The notes beneath the pieces were generated by a model. It worked only from the letters and a program-made list of their open reading frames with translations, searched no databases and was not told where the DNA came from. A program made the translations under genes and the position numbers. From positions 907,267-971,266 of the forward strand of contig NZ_AUHG01000010.1 in the NCBI RefSeq assembly GCF_000423065.1: a stretch of DNA of 64,000 nt, read 5' to 3'. Positions within the stretch are counted from its first letter, which is position 1. Every line of letters begins with the position of its first letter. The DNA comes from Christiangramia echinicola DSM 19838. GTDB lineage: Bacteria; Bacteroidota; Bacteroidia; Flavobacteriales; Flavobacteriaceae. Shown piece by piece: positions 1-8,624 of this stretch.

Positions 1-1
1 T

Positions 2-1372
2 CAACCAAGACCAAAGACCAACAAAGGCTATAATACTTTTGTAAATGTGGTTACAGGGCTTAAAACCTTGCAGGTAAATTACAGAAATAGTCGTGGTATA
101 TTCCTTCCGGGATATACTGAAAGTATTGGATTTATGGGAACTTTCAGGCCAACGGCTGGCTTTACTTTTGGGTCCCAGAACGATATTAGATATATGGCGG
201 CGGAAAGAGGCTGGTTAACCTTATTTCAAAATTTCAACCAGCAATATACCGCCCTTAAGAATGAACAATTAGATTATCAGGCTGGGCTTGATTTACTTCC
301 AGATCTTACTATTGAACTTACCGGTAGAAAGAATTTTTCAGAGAATTATTCAGAAAACTATAAGGTAGATCCGAATACTTTGGAGTATCAGTCGTTGACT
401 CCATATACCTACGGGAATTTCAATATTTCAACTATTCTTATAAAAACGGCTTTTAATAATTCTACTGAAGCGAGTTCGCAAACTTTCGAAACATTTAGAG
501 AAAACAGGATAGAAGTTGCACGTAGATTGGCTTCAGAAAGAGGTCTTGATCCTGCAGATGTTGATGAGGAAGGTTATCCTCGAGGAATAGGGAAAAGTAA
601 TCAGGCGGTATTATTGCCTGCTTTCATTGCTGCGTACTCCGGGAAGGATGCCGGGGATGTGAAATTAGGAGCTTTCAGGAATTTTCCGCTTCCTAACTGG
701 AATTTGAAATATACCGGTTTAATGAGGCTTGAATGGTTTAGAGATAAGTTTAGAAGATTTTCATTAAATCATGGATATCGTTCAGATTATACGCTTAACC
801 AGTTCCAGACGAATCTCGATTACAACCCCGCAAATCCAGAAGAATTAAACCAGGCCGGAGATTTTAAAAATCCGGTACTTTACTCGAACCTTGTATTAAC
901 AGAGCTTTTTACGCCGCTGGTCAGGATAGATTTTGAAACTAAAGGAAGTATTCAGATCCTCGCTGAAATGCAAAAAGATCGATCCCTTGCTTTTAGTTTT
1001 GATAATAACCTTTTAACCGAATATAGTGGTAATGAGTATACCCTGGGGACTGGATATAGAATTAAAGATCTTAAAATTGCAACTGCTTTAGGAGGAAGAA
1101 GAAGAGTGCTGAGTAGCGACCTTAATTTTAGAGCAGATGTATCTTATAGAAAGAACCGCACAATCGTAAGGTATCTCGACCTTGCCAATGCCCAGACAAT
1201 TTCTGGTCAGGATATATGGTCTATTAATTTCAAGGCAGATTATGCGTTTACCAGGAATTTAACTGCCAGGTTCTATTATGATCATACGTTCTCAGAATAT
1301 GCAGTTTCAACAGCCTTTCCGCAAACTACGATTAGATCTGGTTTTACCCTCATATATAATTTCGGAAATTAA
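2..1372 (+). CDS. sprA: SprA, cell-surface gliding/T9SS translocon protein, C-terminal part
   Basis: The reading frame is open from the left edge of the window, so the gene is truncated at its 5' end; a GTG at 47 is just an internal valine. The roughly 455 visible residues match the end of SprA, the very large (about 2,400 aa) outer-membrane barrel that forms the type IX secretion translocon and is needed for gliding in Flavobacteriia. Alternating hydrophobic strands run through the fragment and it ends in an aromatic-rich beta-signal (LIYNFGN), as expected for a protein inserted by BamA. The neighbour gcvH directly downstream is the usual flavobacterial arrangement. Secretion substrates in this genome would include the giant adhesin at 60321 and perhaps other surface proteins. 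I am confident in the family from recognised sequence such as GFTLIYNFGN and the length of the barrel segment. Confidence 0.88.
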   Translation, partial: QPRPKTNKGYNTFVNVVTGLKTLQVNYRNSRGIFLPGYTESIGFMGTFRPTAGFTFGSQNDIRYMAAERGWLTLFQNFNQQYTALKNEQLDYQAGLDLLPDLTIELTGRKNFSENYSENYKVDPNTLEYQSLTPYTYGNFNISTILIKTAFNNSTEASSQTFETFRENRIEVARRLASERGLDPADVDEEGYPRGIGKSNQAVLLPAFIAAYSGKDAGDVKLGAFRNFPLPNWNLKYTGLMRLEWFRDKFRRFSLNHGYRSDYTLNQFQTNLDYNPANPEELNQAGDFKNPVLYSNLVLTELFTPLVRIDFETKGSIQILAEMQKDRSLAFSFDNNLLTEYSGNEYTLGTGYRIKDLKIATALGGRRRVLSSDLNFRADVSYRKNRTIVRYLDLANAQTISGQDIWSINFKADYAFTRNLTARFYYDHTFSEYAVSTAFPQTTIRSGFTLIYNFGN

Positions 1373-1382
1373 CGAAGCCTTA

Positions 1383-1413
1383 TTTGAACAATTCGGCTAA
1401 AAAACTAACTTTG
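1383..1413 (+). promoter_or_regulatory. Bacteroidota-type promoter for gcvH
   Basis: TTTG at 1383-1386, a 19-nt spacer, then TAACTTTG at 1406-1413 fit the Bacteroidota sigma-A consensus (-33 TTTG, -7 TAnnTTTG). It lies 20 nt before the gcvH ATG, so gcvH and the overlapping VanZ gene can be transcribed separately from sprA. Confidence 0.7.
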
Positions 1414-1433
1414 CGGTCTTATAAAACAATACT

Positions 1434-1814
1434 ATGAATATTCCACAAGAATTAAAGTACACTAAAGACCACGAGTGGGTTAAAATAGAAGGCGACACCG
1501 CAACCATTGGAGTTACAGATTTTGCCCAGGGCGAGCTTGGGGATATCGTATATGTTGAGGTTGAAACTCTTGATGAAACTCTTGAAAAAGAGGAAGTTTT
1601 TGGAACAGTAGAAGCCGTTAAGACAGTTTCAGATCTTTTTATGCCTCTTTCTGGTGAGATCATTGAATTTAATGATAGCCTTGAGGATGAGCCAGAGAAA
1701 GTGAATGAAGATCCTTACGGTGAAGGATGGATGATAAAAATTAAGCTGACAGATACTTCAGAAGTTGAAGATCTATTATCTGCAGATGAATATAAGGAAG
1801 TAGTTGGTAGCTAG
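1434..1814 (+). CDS. gcvH: Glycine cleavage system H protein
   Basis: GcvH carries the lipoyl arm that shuttles the aminomethyl group between the P, T and L proteins of the glycine cleavage complex in the cytoplasm. At 126 aa it has the standard family length. The lipoylation site is the lysine at residue 63 in VEAVKTVSD, preceded by the conserved start [10 protein letters not shown] and followed by PLSGEI. The ATG at 1434 sits just behind a good promoter and gives the expected N terminus. The partner genes gcvP and gcvT are not in the window, which is normal for Bacteroidota where the subunits are scattered. Its 3' end overlaps the start of the next gene by 11 nt. Confidence 0.97.
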   Translation: MNIPQELKYTKDHEWVKIEGDTATIGVTDFAQGELGDIVYVEVETLDETLEKEEVFGTVEAVKTVSDLFMPLSGEIIEFNDSLEDEPEKVNEDPYGEGWMIKIKLTDTSEVEDLLSADEYKEVVGS

Positions 1815-2202
1815 AATATTATTGCTTTTTGCACTGATCTATACCAGTGCCATTACTTATTTCTCTTTAATAGTAATGGATTTCAAGGTTAGCGTTGGTG
1901 GATTTGATCCCACAGACAAAATGCTCCATGCCGGAGCATATTTGTTTTTAGCAGTATTGTGGAAATTATACTTTCTATTTAAACACTCTGATTTTGAGCG
2001 ATATACCTCCAATTTACTATGGGTGGCATTCGCTTCTTTTCTATTTGGTATGTTAATTGAGGTTTTGCAGGGAACCCTAACCAGTTACAGGACACCCGAT
2101 TGGTGGGATGTTCTGGCAAATTCTACTGGTGTAGTACTTGCTGTTTTCTTTTTTATGGTCATGGCGCCGACGGTAAAAAAGCTGAAACAGAAAGTTGCCT
2201 AG
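1804..2202 (+). CDS. VanZ-like family membrane protein
   Basis: This 132-aa protein has four hydrophobic helices (roughly residues 4-24, 40-60, 70-88 and 105-126) and the VanZ-like signature of a His-containing second helix ([10 protein letters not shown]) and a Glu in the third (LIEVLQG). VanZ family members are poorly understood inner-membrane proteins, first named for teicoplanin resistance, and most have no assigned function. The chosen start is TTG at 1804, overlapping gcvH; the first ATG (1876) would remove the first helix, so TTG is preferred. The gcvH-vanZ pairing suggests translational coupling rather than shared function. Confidence 0.75.
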   Translation: MVARILLLFALIYTSAITYFSLIVMDFKVSVGGFDPTDKMLHAGAYLFLAVLWKLYFLFKHSDFERYTSNLLWVAFASFLFGMLIEVLQGTLTSYRTPDWWDVLANSTGVVLAVFFFMVMAPTVKKLKQKVA

Positions 2203-2233
2203 CTAAATTATAACCTTTATTAACTAAACTATT

Positions 2234-2953
2234 ATGAAACCTAAGAAAAATCCGAAGGCTGACCTTCGTCGGAGATGGGTCCTCTTTCTTCAAATCGGAC
2301 TCATACTTGTACTATTTTTAACTCTTCAGGCTTTCCAGTGGAAAACCTATGATACAAAATCTGCAGAAACAGATATTATTAGTATGAATGAAATGACCGA
2401 GGAGGTTCCCCCGGTAACTATCGTTCCACAGAAAACACCTCCACCACCTCCAAAGATTATAACCGATATTATTGATGAGGTGCCAGATGACAAAGATATT
2501 ATTGAAGATCCAGTTGTTCCTACCGATCTCGATCTTAAGGATATTCCAGAGCCAGACGAAATAGAGGAACCTGAAGATCCGGAAGAACCTGTAGATATTC
2601 CAATAGATTTCATAGAAGAAGTGCCGATATTTCCCGGTTGCGAAAGTTTGAGCAAGAACGCCGAACGGAAAAAATGCATGAGTGATAAGATCAGTAATTT
2701 CGTAAATAGGGAATTTAATACAGATTTAGGGGCAGAGCTTGGCCTCACTGGTACGAATCTTGTGACAGTAATGTTTATAGTGAATGAGAAAGGTCTTGTC
2801 GAAGAAATCCAGACAAGAGCTCCGCATCCAGAACTGGAAAAGGAGGCCCGCAGAGTGATAGGAAAATTACCAGAAATGAAGCCGGGACGTCAACAGGGAA
2901 AACCAGTTCCTGTTTCCTATATTATACCTATAAGGTTTAAAGTTCAGGAGTGA
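2234..2953 (+). CDS. TonB family energy transducer (copy 1)
   Basis: This is a 239-aa TonB protein that transmits proton-motive force from an ExbBD complex to outer-membrane receptors. A short basic N terminus (PKKNPKADLRRR) precedes one transmembrane helix at about residues 16-36, then a periplasmic linker with a TPPPPPK run and a long Asp/Glu/Pro stretch, then a TonB C-terminal domain from about residue 140 to the end. The Bacteroidota-type features FPGCE and a second Cys in RKKCM precede the domain. No exbB or exbD is nearby. The next gene is a close paralogue sharing the same start and the same C-terminal domain; see the findings for the shared 5' sequence. Confidence 0.9.
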   Translation: MKPKKNPKADLRRRWVLFLQIGLILVLFLTLQAFQWKTYDTKSAETDIISMNEMTEEVPPVTIVPQKTPPPPPKIITDIIDEVPDDKDIIEDPVVPTDLDLKDIPEPDEIEEPEDPEEPVDIPIDFIEEVPIFPGCESLSKNAERKKCMSDKISNFVNREFNTDLGAELGLTGTNLVTVMFIVNEKGLVEEIQTRAPHPELEKEARRVIGKLPEMKPGRQQGKPVPVSYIIPIRFKVQE

Positions 2954-3063
2954 TAATGAGTAGTTTATAAAAATACCGTAGTTTTAATTACTTATTATCC
3001 CAGATAAATTTAGTTTTTTAGAAAAAATCTTTATTTTAGCAACCCTTAACAATATAACGCATT

Positions 3064-3786
3064 ATGGAACCTAAGAAAAATCCGAAGGCTAATTTGAACA
3101 GAAACAGAACTTTGTTTCTTCAACTTGGTCTTGTAGTAGTTCTATTTATAACCTGGAGGGCGATTGAGTGGAAAACTTATGACCCTGATAATATAGATAT
3201 AGGACAGGTAAATATGGACGCACTTGATGAAGAGGATGTGCCAATTACTGAAATGCAGAATACGCCACCTCCACCTCCACCACCGCCACCGGCACCGGAA
3301 ATTATCGAGGTTGTGGAAGATGAGGAAGAAGTTGAAGAAGACGAAATTCAGTCTACAGAAACTAATCTTGATGAGATCGTAGAAGTGGAAGAAGTTGTTG
3401 AGGCTCCGGTAGAGGAGGAAGTTGAAGATGTTCCGTTTGCGGTTATTGAAGATGTGCCAATTTTTCCAGGATGTGAAAATTTAGGTAACAACGATCAGCG
3501 TAAAAAGTGTATGAGTGAAAAGATCTCTAAGTATGTGAACAAAGAGTTTGATACAGATCTTGGAGCTGAGCTTGGACTAAGCGGTATCAACCGTGTGATC
3601 GTTCAGTTTAGAATTGATGAAAAAGGTAATATTGGTCAGGTAAGAGCTCGTGCTCCACACCCAAGACTTGAGCAGGAAGCTGCAAGAGTGATCAACAGTC
3701 TGCCTAAAATGAAACCAGGTAAACAACGTGGTAAGCCAGTAGGGGTTATGTATTCTCTTCCTATTGCATTTAAAGTTCAGGACTAA
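3064..3786 (+). CDS. TonB family energy transducer (copy 2)
   Basis: This 240-aa paralogue of the preceding gene has the same architecture: basic start, one transmembrane helix at about 15-34, a proline run of nine, a linker almost entirely of Glu, Val and Asp, and a TonB C-terminal domain ending GVMYSLPIAFKVQD. The core of the domain (KEFDTDLGAELGLSG) is nearly the same as in copy 1, whereas the linkers differ, as expected if linkers evolve freely. It has its own upstream gap of 110 bp and its own terminator, so it may be expressed independently. Both proteins probably compete for, or divide, TonB-dependent transporters encoded elsewhere. Confidence 0.9.
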   Translation: MEPKKNPKANLNRNRTLFLQLGLVVVLFITWRAIEWKTYDPDNIDIGQVNMDALDEEDVPITEMQNTPPPPPPPPPAPEIIEVVEDEEEVEEDEIQSTETNLDEIVEVEEVVEAPVEEEVEDVPFAVIEDVPIFPGCENLGNNDQRKKCMSEKISKYVNKEFDTDLGAELGLSGINRVIVQFRIDEKGNIGQVRARAPHPRLEQEAARVINSLPKMKPGKQRGKPVGVMYSLPIAFKVQD

Positions 3787-3808
3787 GAAATTACTTTCGA
3801 AGATATTT

Positions 3809-3840
3809 AATCCCGGCCATTCGCCGGGATTTTTTATTTT
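3809..3840 (+). terminator. Intrinsic terminator after tonB copy 2
   Basis: A perfect 8-bp stem, AATCCCGG (3809-3816) with CCGGGATT (3824-3831), is followed by a T-rich run. The same stem recurs after alaS at 49711. Confidence 0.88.
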
Positions 3841-3902
3841 ATGTAAATTCACTTTTATAAAAACTGTATATTACACCCATAAACCATAGGCCCCTTTAGC
3901 GT

Positions 3903-6017
3903 ATGAAGTATATTTTACTTCTTCCAATTTTATTTTTAAGTTTTCAGATCACCGCGCAGGATACTAATCTTTCTTCTGAAGTTTATCCTGAATTTCCCGA
4001 ATGTGAGAATGTAGATTTTCAGAACCAGCAACAATGCTTTAATCAAACTCTCGTTACTTATGTCACTTCTAATTTCCAGGTTCCTGATGTTGTAAAGGAA
4101 GAAAATTATAAAGGTCAGCTAACCATAATTTTTGAAGTAGATGAAGAAGGAAAATTCCAGTTGATCTATCTGGATGCTGCGTATGAAGAATTAAAGGATG
4201 AAACCAAAAGGGTGTTTGAGTCACTTCCAGGCATTAAACCAGCCAGATATAATGGGCGTTCGGTGCATATGCAGTTTAAAATGCCGCTAAGGATACCGCT
4301 TCAGAATAACGCTGCGATACAGCCAATTCCAGAGGAAGATGAGATTGCTTTAAAGGTTGAGGATTCAAAGCCTTCTAAGGATGAAAACATTTTATCTGAA
4401 TATGAAAATATAAAATCTAACGAAATTACCAGTCCCAGATATAATAGTGAGATTAATATCCCATTATCGCATGAGGTTTATAGCAGGTTTGATGCAGAAT
4501 TCAATCAGATTGGTACAAATACGCATTCAGCTTCAAAACCTTTATTATTCAGTGAAGTGAATAGGTATTATGACTTTGAAGCGCACAGAGATGAAATGCT
4601 ACAGGATCGTTCAACTTATGCGGGTAGAAAACTTTGGAATGAACATTTGGTTAGATTCCAGACAGATAAATACTGGTTTACTTTAGATCCAGGTTTTGAC
4701 CTGCAGATAGGGAAAGACTTTGAACAAACTTCTCATGATTTCACTTATAATAATGGGAGGCAGTTTATAGTTCAGGGTGGTCTGGGTAAAAAATTTAATT
4801 TCTACTCTGTAGTATATGAAACTCAGGGAAGATTTGCTGAATATTATAATAGGTTCGCTGAATCTATAAAACCTGCCGGTGGCGATCCTGCTATAATTCC
4901 GGGGCGCGGAGTAGCTAAAACCTTTATGGACGACGGTTATGATTATCCTGTAGCTGAAGGATATTTGTCATTTACTCCTGCCGAATTTATTAATATCCAG
5001 TTTGGTCATGGTAAAAATTTTATCGGTGATGGATATAGATCATTATTGTTAAGTGACAATGCCTCTCCTTATCCATATTTAAAACTGAATACCAATTTCT
5101 GGAAAATTAAATATACCAACACCTGGATGTCCTTGCGAGACGTTCGGCCCCAGGTTGTAAATAGTGGGTCTTACAGAACAAAGTATATAGCTAATCACTA
5201 TTTGAGTCTTAATGTGACCAAAAGACTGAATTTAGGATTTTTTGAATCTGTGATGTGGGAGAATGATAATGACCGTGGTTTTGATATTAATTATCTGAAT
5301 CCGGTTATTTTTTACCGGGCCATAGAATTCGCAACCGGGGCAGATGGAGGTAATGCAATTATAGGACTAACCGGAAAATATAAATTTTCGAACCAGATGT
5401 ATGCCTATGGTCAGTGGCTGATAGATGAGTTTTCTTCGGTAGATGTTTTTGGCGGAGAAGGGAGTTGGAAGAATAAACTGGGATTCCAGGCGGGGTTAAA
5501 ATATTTTGATGCTTTTAAAGTAGATAATCTCTATTTGCAAGCTGAATATAACCAGGTAAGGCCATATACTTTTTCTCATAATTCAATAACACTAAATTAC
5601 GGTCATAACAATCAATCTATGTCGCACCTGTGGGGAGCGAATTTTAGAGAATTTATAGCTATCGCCAGATATAAAAAAGATAGGATGTATGGCTCTGCAA
5701 AACTGATATTTGGAGAAAGAGGCTTCGATTTTTCTGAAACAGGAGAATATTACGGTCAGGATATTTATAGAAATGAAGAAGATCGTCCATTTGATACCGG
5801 AGTGCAGATTGGGCAGGGAAATACCACGAATTCCTTTTATTCGGAATTTGAAGCCGGGTATATTGTGAATCCAACTACTAATCTAAAGCTTTTTGCCAGC
5901 TTTATTTATCGCGATTTTAATCCGCAAACTAAAACCCTGACAAACTTTGAAAATTCAACTACATGGATCAATTTTGGTCTAAGAACAGATATCTTTAACT
6001 GGTACTTTGATTATTAA
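3903..6017 (+). CDS. Wzi-like outer-membrane barrel with N-terminal TonB-like domain
   Basis: This 704-aa exported protein has a signal peptide (residues 1-19, ending FQITAQ). Residues about 28-137 resemble the TonB C-terminal domain of the two preceding genes: FPECE with a second Cys nearby, a central IIFEVDEEGK strand, the FESLPGIKPARYNGRSV loop and a final MPLRIPL strand. A polar linker follows, and from about 205 to the end the protein is a beta-barrel of the capsule-assembly Wzi type, a group that in flavobacteria also includes the gliding-associated RemB; GHGKNFIGDGYRSLLLSD is typical. Wzi proteins bind capsular polysaccharide at the outer membrane. What the TonB-like domain does on the periplasmic side of a barrel is not known to me. 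The assignment of the barrel is good, the subfamily less so. Confidence 0.75.
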   Translation: MKYILLLPILFLSFQITAQDTNLSSEVYPEFPECENVDFQNQQQCFNQTLVTYVTSNFQVPDVVKEENYKGQLTIIFEVDEEGKFQLIYLDAAYEELKDETKRVFESLPGIKPARYNGRSVHMQFKMPLRIPLQNNAAIQPIPEEDEIALKVEDSKPSKDENILSEYENIKSNEITSPRYNSEINIPLSHEVYSRFDAEFNQIGTNTHSASKPLLFSEVNRYYDFEAHRDEMLQDRSTYAGRKLWNEHLVRFQTDKYWFTLDPGFDLQIGKDFEQTSHDFTYNNGRQFIVQGGLGKKFNFYSVVYETQGRFAEYYNRFAESIKPAGGDPAIIPGRGVAKTFMDDGYDYPVAEGYLSFTPAEFINIQFGHGKNFIGDGYRSLLLSDNASPYPYLKLNTNFWKIKYTNTWMSLRDVRPQVVNSGSYRTKYIANHYLSLNVTKRLNLGFFESVMWENDNDRGFDINYLNPVIFYRAIEFATGADGGNAIIGLTGKYKFSNQMYAYGQWLIDEFSSVDVFGGEGSWKNKLGFQAGLKYFDAFKVDNLYLQAEYNQVRPYTFSHNSITLNYGHNNQSMSHLWGANFREFIAIARYKKDRMYGSAKLIFGERGFDFSETGEYYGQDIYRNEEDRPFDTGVQIGQGNTTNSFYSEFEAGYIVNPTTNLKLFASFIYRDFNPQTKTLTNFENSTTWINFGLRTDIFNWYFDY

Positions 6018-6053
6018 TGATTTTCACCTCTGAAAATTAACACATTGCCGTCC

Positions 6054-6083
6054 TTGTTAAAACCCAATTAAGAAGTATCTTTG
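6054..6083 (+). promoter_or_regulatory. Bacteroidota-type promoter for the oxidase cluster
   Basis: TTG at 6054-6056, a 19-nt spacer and TATCTTTG at 6076-6083 match the consensus exactly. It lies 22 nt before the TTG start of ctaB and supports that start. Confidence 0.75.
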
Positions 6084-6105
6084 CGCCAGTTAAAAAAAAG
6101 CTTTT

Positions 6106-7008
6106 TTGAGCAACACTCGCGTACATACTTCCAGCGCTTCAATACTGTCAGATTTTAAGGAAATTACCAAGATGAGGTTGGCTATAAGTGTCGTCTTTTC
6201 CTCTGTTGCAGGTTATTTTCTAGGGGCAGATAATATAGACTTTGTCGTTGTTACGTTGCTGGCTATTGGGGGTTACCTTATGGTTGGAGCTTCTAATGCC
6301 TATAATCAGATCATCGAGAAGAATCTTGATGCGTTGATGGATAGGACAAAGAACCGTCCTCTTCCAGCGGGTAGAATGACGAATACAGTTGCCTTTACTA
6401 TCGCGAGTATTTTTACGGTATTAGGGCTAATAGTATTGTATGTTATTAACCCTAAAACGGCAATGTTCGGGGCTATTAGCATATTCCTGTATGTAAGTAT
6501 ATATACTCCTTTAAAAACCAAAACTCCATTATCGGTATTCGTGGGAGCGTTTCCTGGGGCCATTCCTTTTATGTTAGGATGGGTTGCTGCTACTGGAAGT
6601 TTCAGTATAGAACCGGGTACTTTATTTATGATACAGTTCTTCTGGCAATTCCCGCATTTCTGGGCAATAGGCTGGTGGTTATTCGACGATTATAAAAAAG
6701 GTGGATTCTTTATGTTGCCTACGGGTAAACGCGATAAAGGAACTGCGATACAAGTGATCTTGTACACCTGCTGGACGATAATTATCTCGCTTGTGCCTGT
6801 ATTTGGTGTGACCGGGAAGCTTTTCCTAACACCTGTTTCAGGGGTGCTTATTTTACTGCTCGGGCTCGGGATGCTTTACTACGCGATTAGACTTTATAAG
6901 GAAAAGACAGCAGAGGCTGCTAAAAAATTAATGTTTGCCAGTGTATCTTATATCACACTTTTGCAAATAATATATGTATTAGATAAATTTATTAGACAAT
7001 GGATTTAA
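6106..7008 (+). CDS. ctaB: Protoheme IX farnesyltransferase (heme O synthase)
   Basis: CtaB/CyoE attaches a farnesyl group to heme B to make heme O, the precursor of the heme A or O used by heme-copper oxidases. The 300-aa polytopic protein has the UbiA-family Asp-rich prenyl-diphosphate site NLDALMDRTKNRPLPAG near residue 75-90 and the second polar loop FDDYKKGGFFMLP. The start is TTG at 6106, which directly follows a consensus promoter; the first ATG (6172) would remove the conserved DFKEITKMR segment. It heads a cluster of cytochrome oxidase genes and overlaps the next gene by 10 nt. Confidence 0.95.
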   Translation: MSNTRVHTSSASILSDFKEITKMRLAISVVFSSVAGYFLGADNIDFVVVTLLAIGGYLMVGASNAYNQIIEKNLDALMDRTKNRPLPAGRMTNTVAFTIASIFTVLGLIVLYVINPKTAMFGAISIFLYVSIYTPLKTKTPLSVFVGAFPGAIPFMLGWVAATGSFSIEPGTLFMIQFFWQFPHFWAIGWWLFDDYKKGGFFMLPTGKRDKGTAIQVILYTCWTIIISLVPVFGVTGKLFLTPVSGVLILLLGLGMLYYAIRLYKEKTAEAAKKLMFASVSYITLLQIIYVLDKFIRQWI

Positions 7009-7580
7009 CTCAGGGATCTGACGAAAAGAAACACGGCCGGGCAAAGAAGATGATGCTTTGGTTTGGGATAGTAAGTATGACGATGACCTTCGCCGGGCTT
7101 ACCAGTGCTTATGTGGTGAGTAAGAACAGGCCAGACTGGCTGATTGATTTTGAATTGCCTATCGCTTTTTTATGGAGTACCATCGTGATCATTGCCAGTA
7201 GCATTACTCTTTATTTGAGTAAGAAAATGATACTTGCTGGTAATAGGAAAAATGCCAGTGCCTTTTTGATAGGAACATTGATCCTGGCCATTCTCTTTAT
7301 CGTTTTTCAATTCTACGGTTTTAGCGATATATTAAGTCAGGGGTATTGGTTTACCGGGGCAGAAAGTACGGTGACTACATCCTTTATCTATATCCTTGTA
7401 TGTGTGCACTTAGCCCACTTATTCGCAGGTATCATAGTATTATTGGTTCTAATTTATAACCATTTTAAACAACGCTATAAGGCAGGGCAAATGCTTGGCT
7501 TTGAGCTTGGTGAGACATTCTGGCACTTCGTTGATGTGCTTTGGATATTTTTGATTTTGTTTTTCTATTTCTATAGATAA
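6999..7580 (+). CDS. Cytochrome c oxidase subunit III family protein (short form)
   Basis: The 193-aa membrane protein has five hydrophobic helices and the COX3 signatures CVHLAHLFAGI and the final TFWHFVDVLWIFLILFFY. It starts at ATG 6999 inside the end of ctaB. Bacteroidota typically carry two adjacent COX3-type proteins; this is the shorter one, lacking the first two helices of the seven-helix form. It probably belongs to the caa3/aa3-type oxidase whose subunits I and II must be encoded elsewhere, since neither is in the window. Whether both COX3 proteins sit in the same complex cannot be told from sequence. Confidence 0.88.
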   Translation: MDLTQGSDEKKHGRAKKMMLWFGIVSMTMTFAGLTSAYVVSKNRPDWLIDFELPIAFLWSTIVIIASSITLYLSKKMILAGNRKNASAFLIGTLILAILFIVFQFYGFSDILSQGYWFTGAESTVTTSFIYILVCVHLAHLFAGIIVLLVLIYNHFKQRYKAGQMLGFELGETFWHFVDVLWIFLILFFYFYR

Positions 7581-7625
7581 TAAAAATACGTATTTTTGCG
7601 CATCCTTTAACATTAAAATACTTCT

Positions 7626-8606
7626 ATGGAGGCTACTGTCGTTAGAACAGGCACAGAAGGAAAAACCTGGGGTGGTGGTAATGAACCACTAAAAGCAAGT
7701 TACGGAAAAATGATGATGTGGTTTTTCATCCTTTCCGATGCTTTAACATTTTCAGGATTCCTTGCCGCTTATGGTTTTTCAAGATTTAAATTCATCGATT
7801 CATGGCCAATCGCAGATGAAGTGTTCAATCACTTTCCGTTTTTGCATGGTGTAGATGCGCCAATGTACTATGTGGCGTTGATGACTTTTATTCTTATTTT
7901 CTCTTCTGTAACTATGGTACTTGCGGTAGACGCTGGTCATCATATGAAGAAAGGAAAAGTTACAATTTATATGTTCCTTACCATAATTGGTGGTGCTATT
8001 TTCGTAGGGTCTCAGGCCTGGGAGTGGAAAAACTTCATTAGCGGAGAGTACGGAGCGGTAACAACAAACGGAGGTAATATACTTCAGTTTGTGGACAGTG
8101 ATGGTGAGCGTGTAGCTCTGTCAGATATTGCTGTTCCAATTGCTGGAGATAGAGTTGAGCATGAAAGTAATACCGGTATTTGGTTTGATGCTGGCGAGGA
8201 TCTTCCAACTTATAGTCTTGATGAGATAAAAGCTGGATTCATTCAAAATGAAGGGCTGCTTATTAGAACTCAGAAACTAACTGAAGACGGGAAAAAGACA
8301 ATTCTTTCTAGAGAAGAATCTTTGATGAAACTTAATAATGATGCGAATGGAACTGTAGAAGGCGCGAACCTTACTCATAATGAATATGGGGCTCCATTGT
8401 TCGCAGATTTCTTCTTCTTTATTACAGGATTTCACGGGTTCCACGTACTTTCAGGAGTTATCATTAATATTATCATCTTCTTTAACGTGATCATAGGTAC
8501 TTATGACCGACGTGGAAGTTACGAGATGGTAGAGAAAGTTGGACTTTACTGGCACTTTGTAGACCTTGTATGGGTATTTGTATTTACATTCTTTTACCTG
8601 GTTTAA
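7626..8606 (+). CDS. Cytochrome c oxidase subunit III with a large soluble insertion
   Basis: This 326-aa COX3 protein keeps the usual helices (for example SYGKMMMWFFILSDALTF at the start and GLYWHFVDLVWVFVFTFFYLV at the end, and GFHGFHVLSG in the middle). Between the third helix pair and the conserved LFADFFFFITGFHG helix there is a polar stretch of roughly 100 residues (about 140-255) without membrane segments, so it should protrude into the periplasm or cytoplasm. The short COX3 paralogue upstream lacks this. A TATTTTTG box at 7591-7598 could be a -7 element but I see no convincing -33 partner. Confidence 0.9.
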   Translation: MEATVVRTGTEGKTWGGGNEPLKASYGKMMMWFFILSDALTFSGFLAAYGFSRFKFIDSWPIADEVFNHFPFLHGVDAPMYYVALMTFILIFSSVTMVLAVDAGHHMKKGKVTIYMFLTIIGGAIFVGSQAWEWKNFISGEYGAVTTNGGNILQFVDSDGERVALSDIAVPIAGDRVEHESNTGIWFDAGEDLPTYSLDEIKAGFIQNEGLLIRTQKLTEDGKKTILSREESLMKLNNDANGTVEGANLTHNEYGAPLFADFFFFITGFHGFHVLSGVIINIIIFFNVIIGTYDRRGSYEMVEKVGLYWHFVDLVWVFVFTFFYLV

Positions 8607-8624
8607 TACGGAAATAAAATTATT

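Noticed and set aside
2347..2748. Ser/Gly-rich minus-strand ORF opposite tonB copy 1
   Set aside because: Antisense shadow of the acidic and proline-rich linker; low-complexity composition and no start context.
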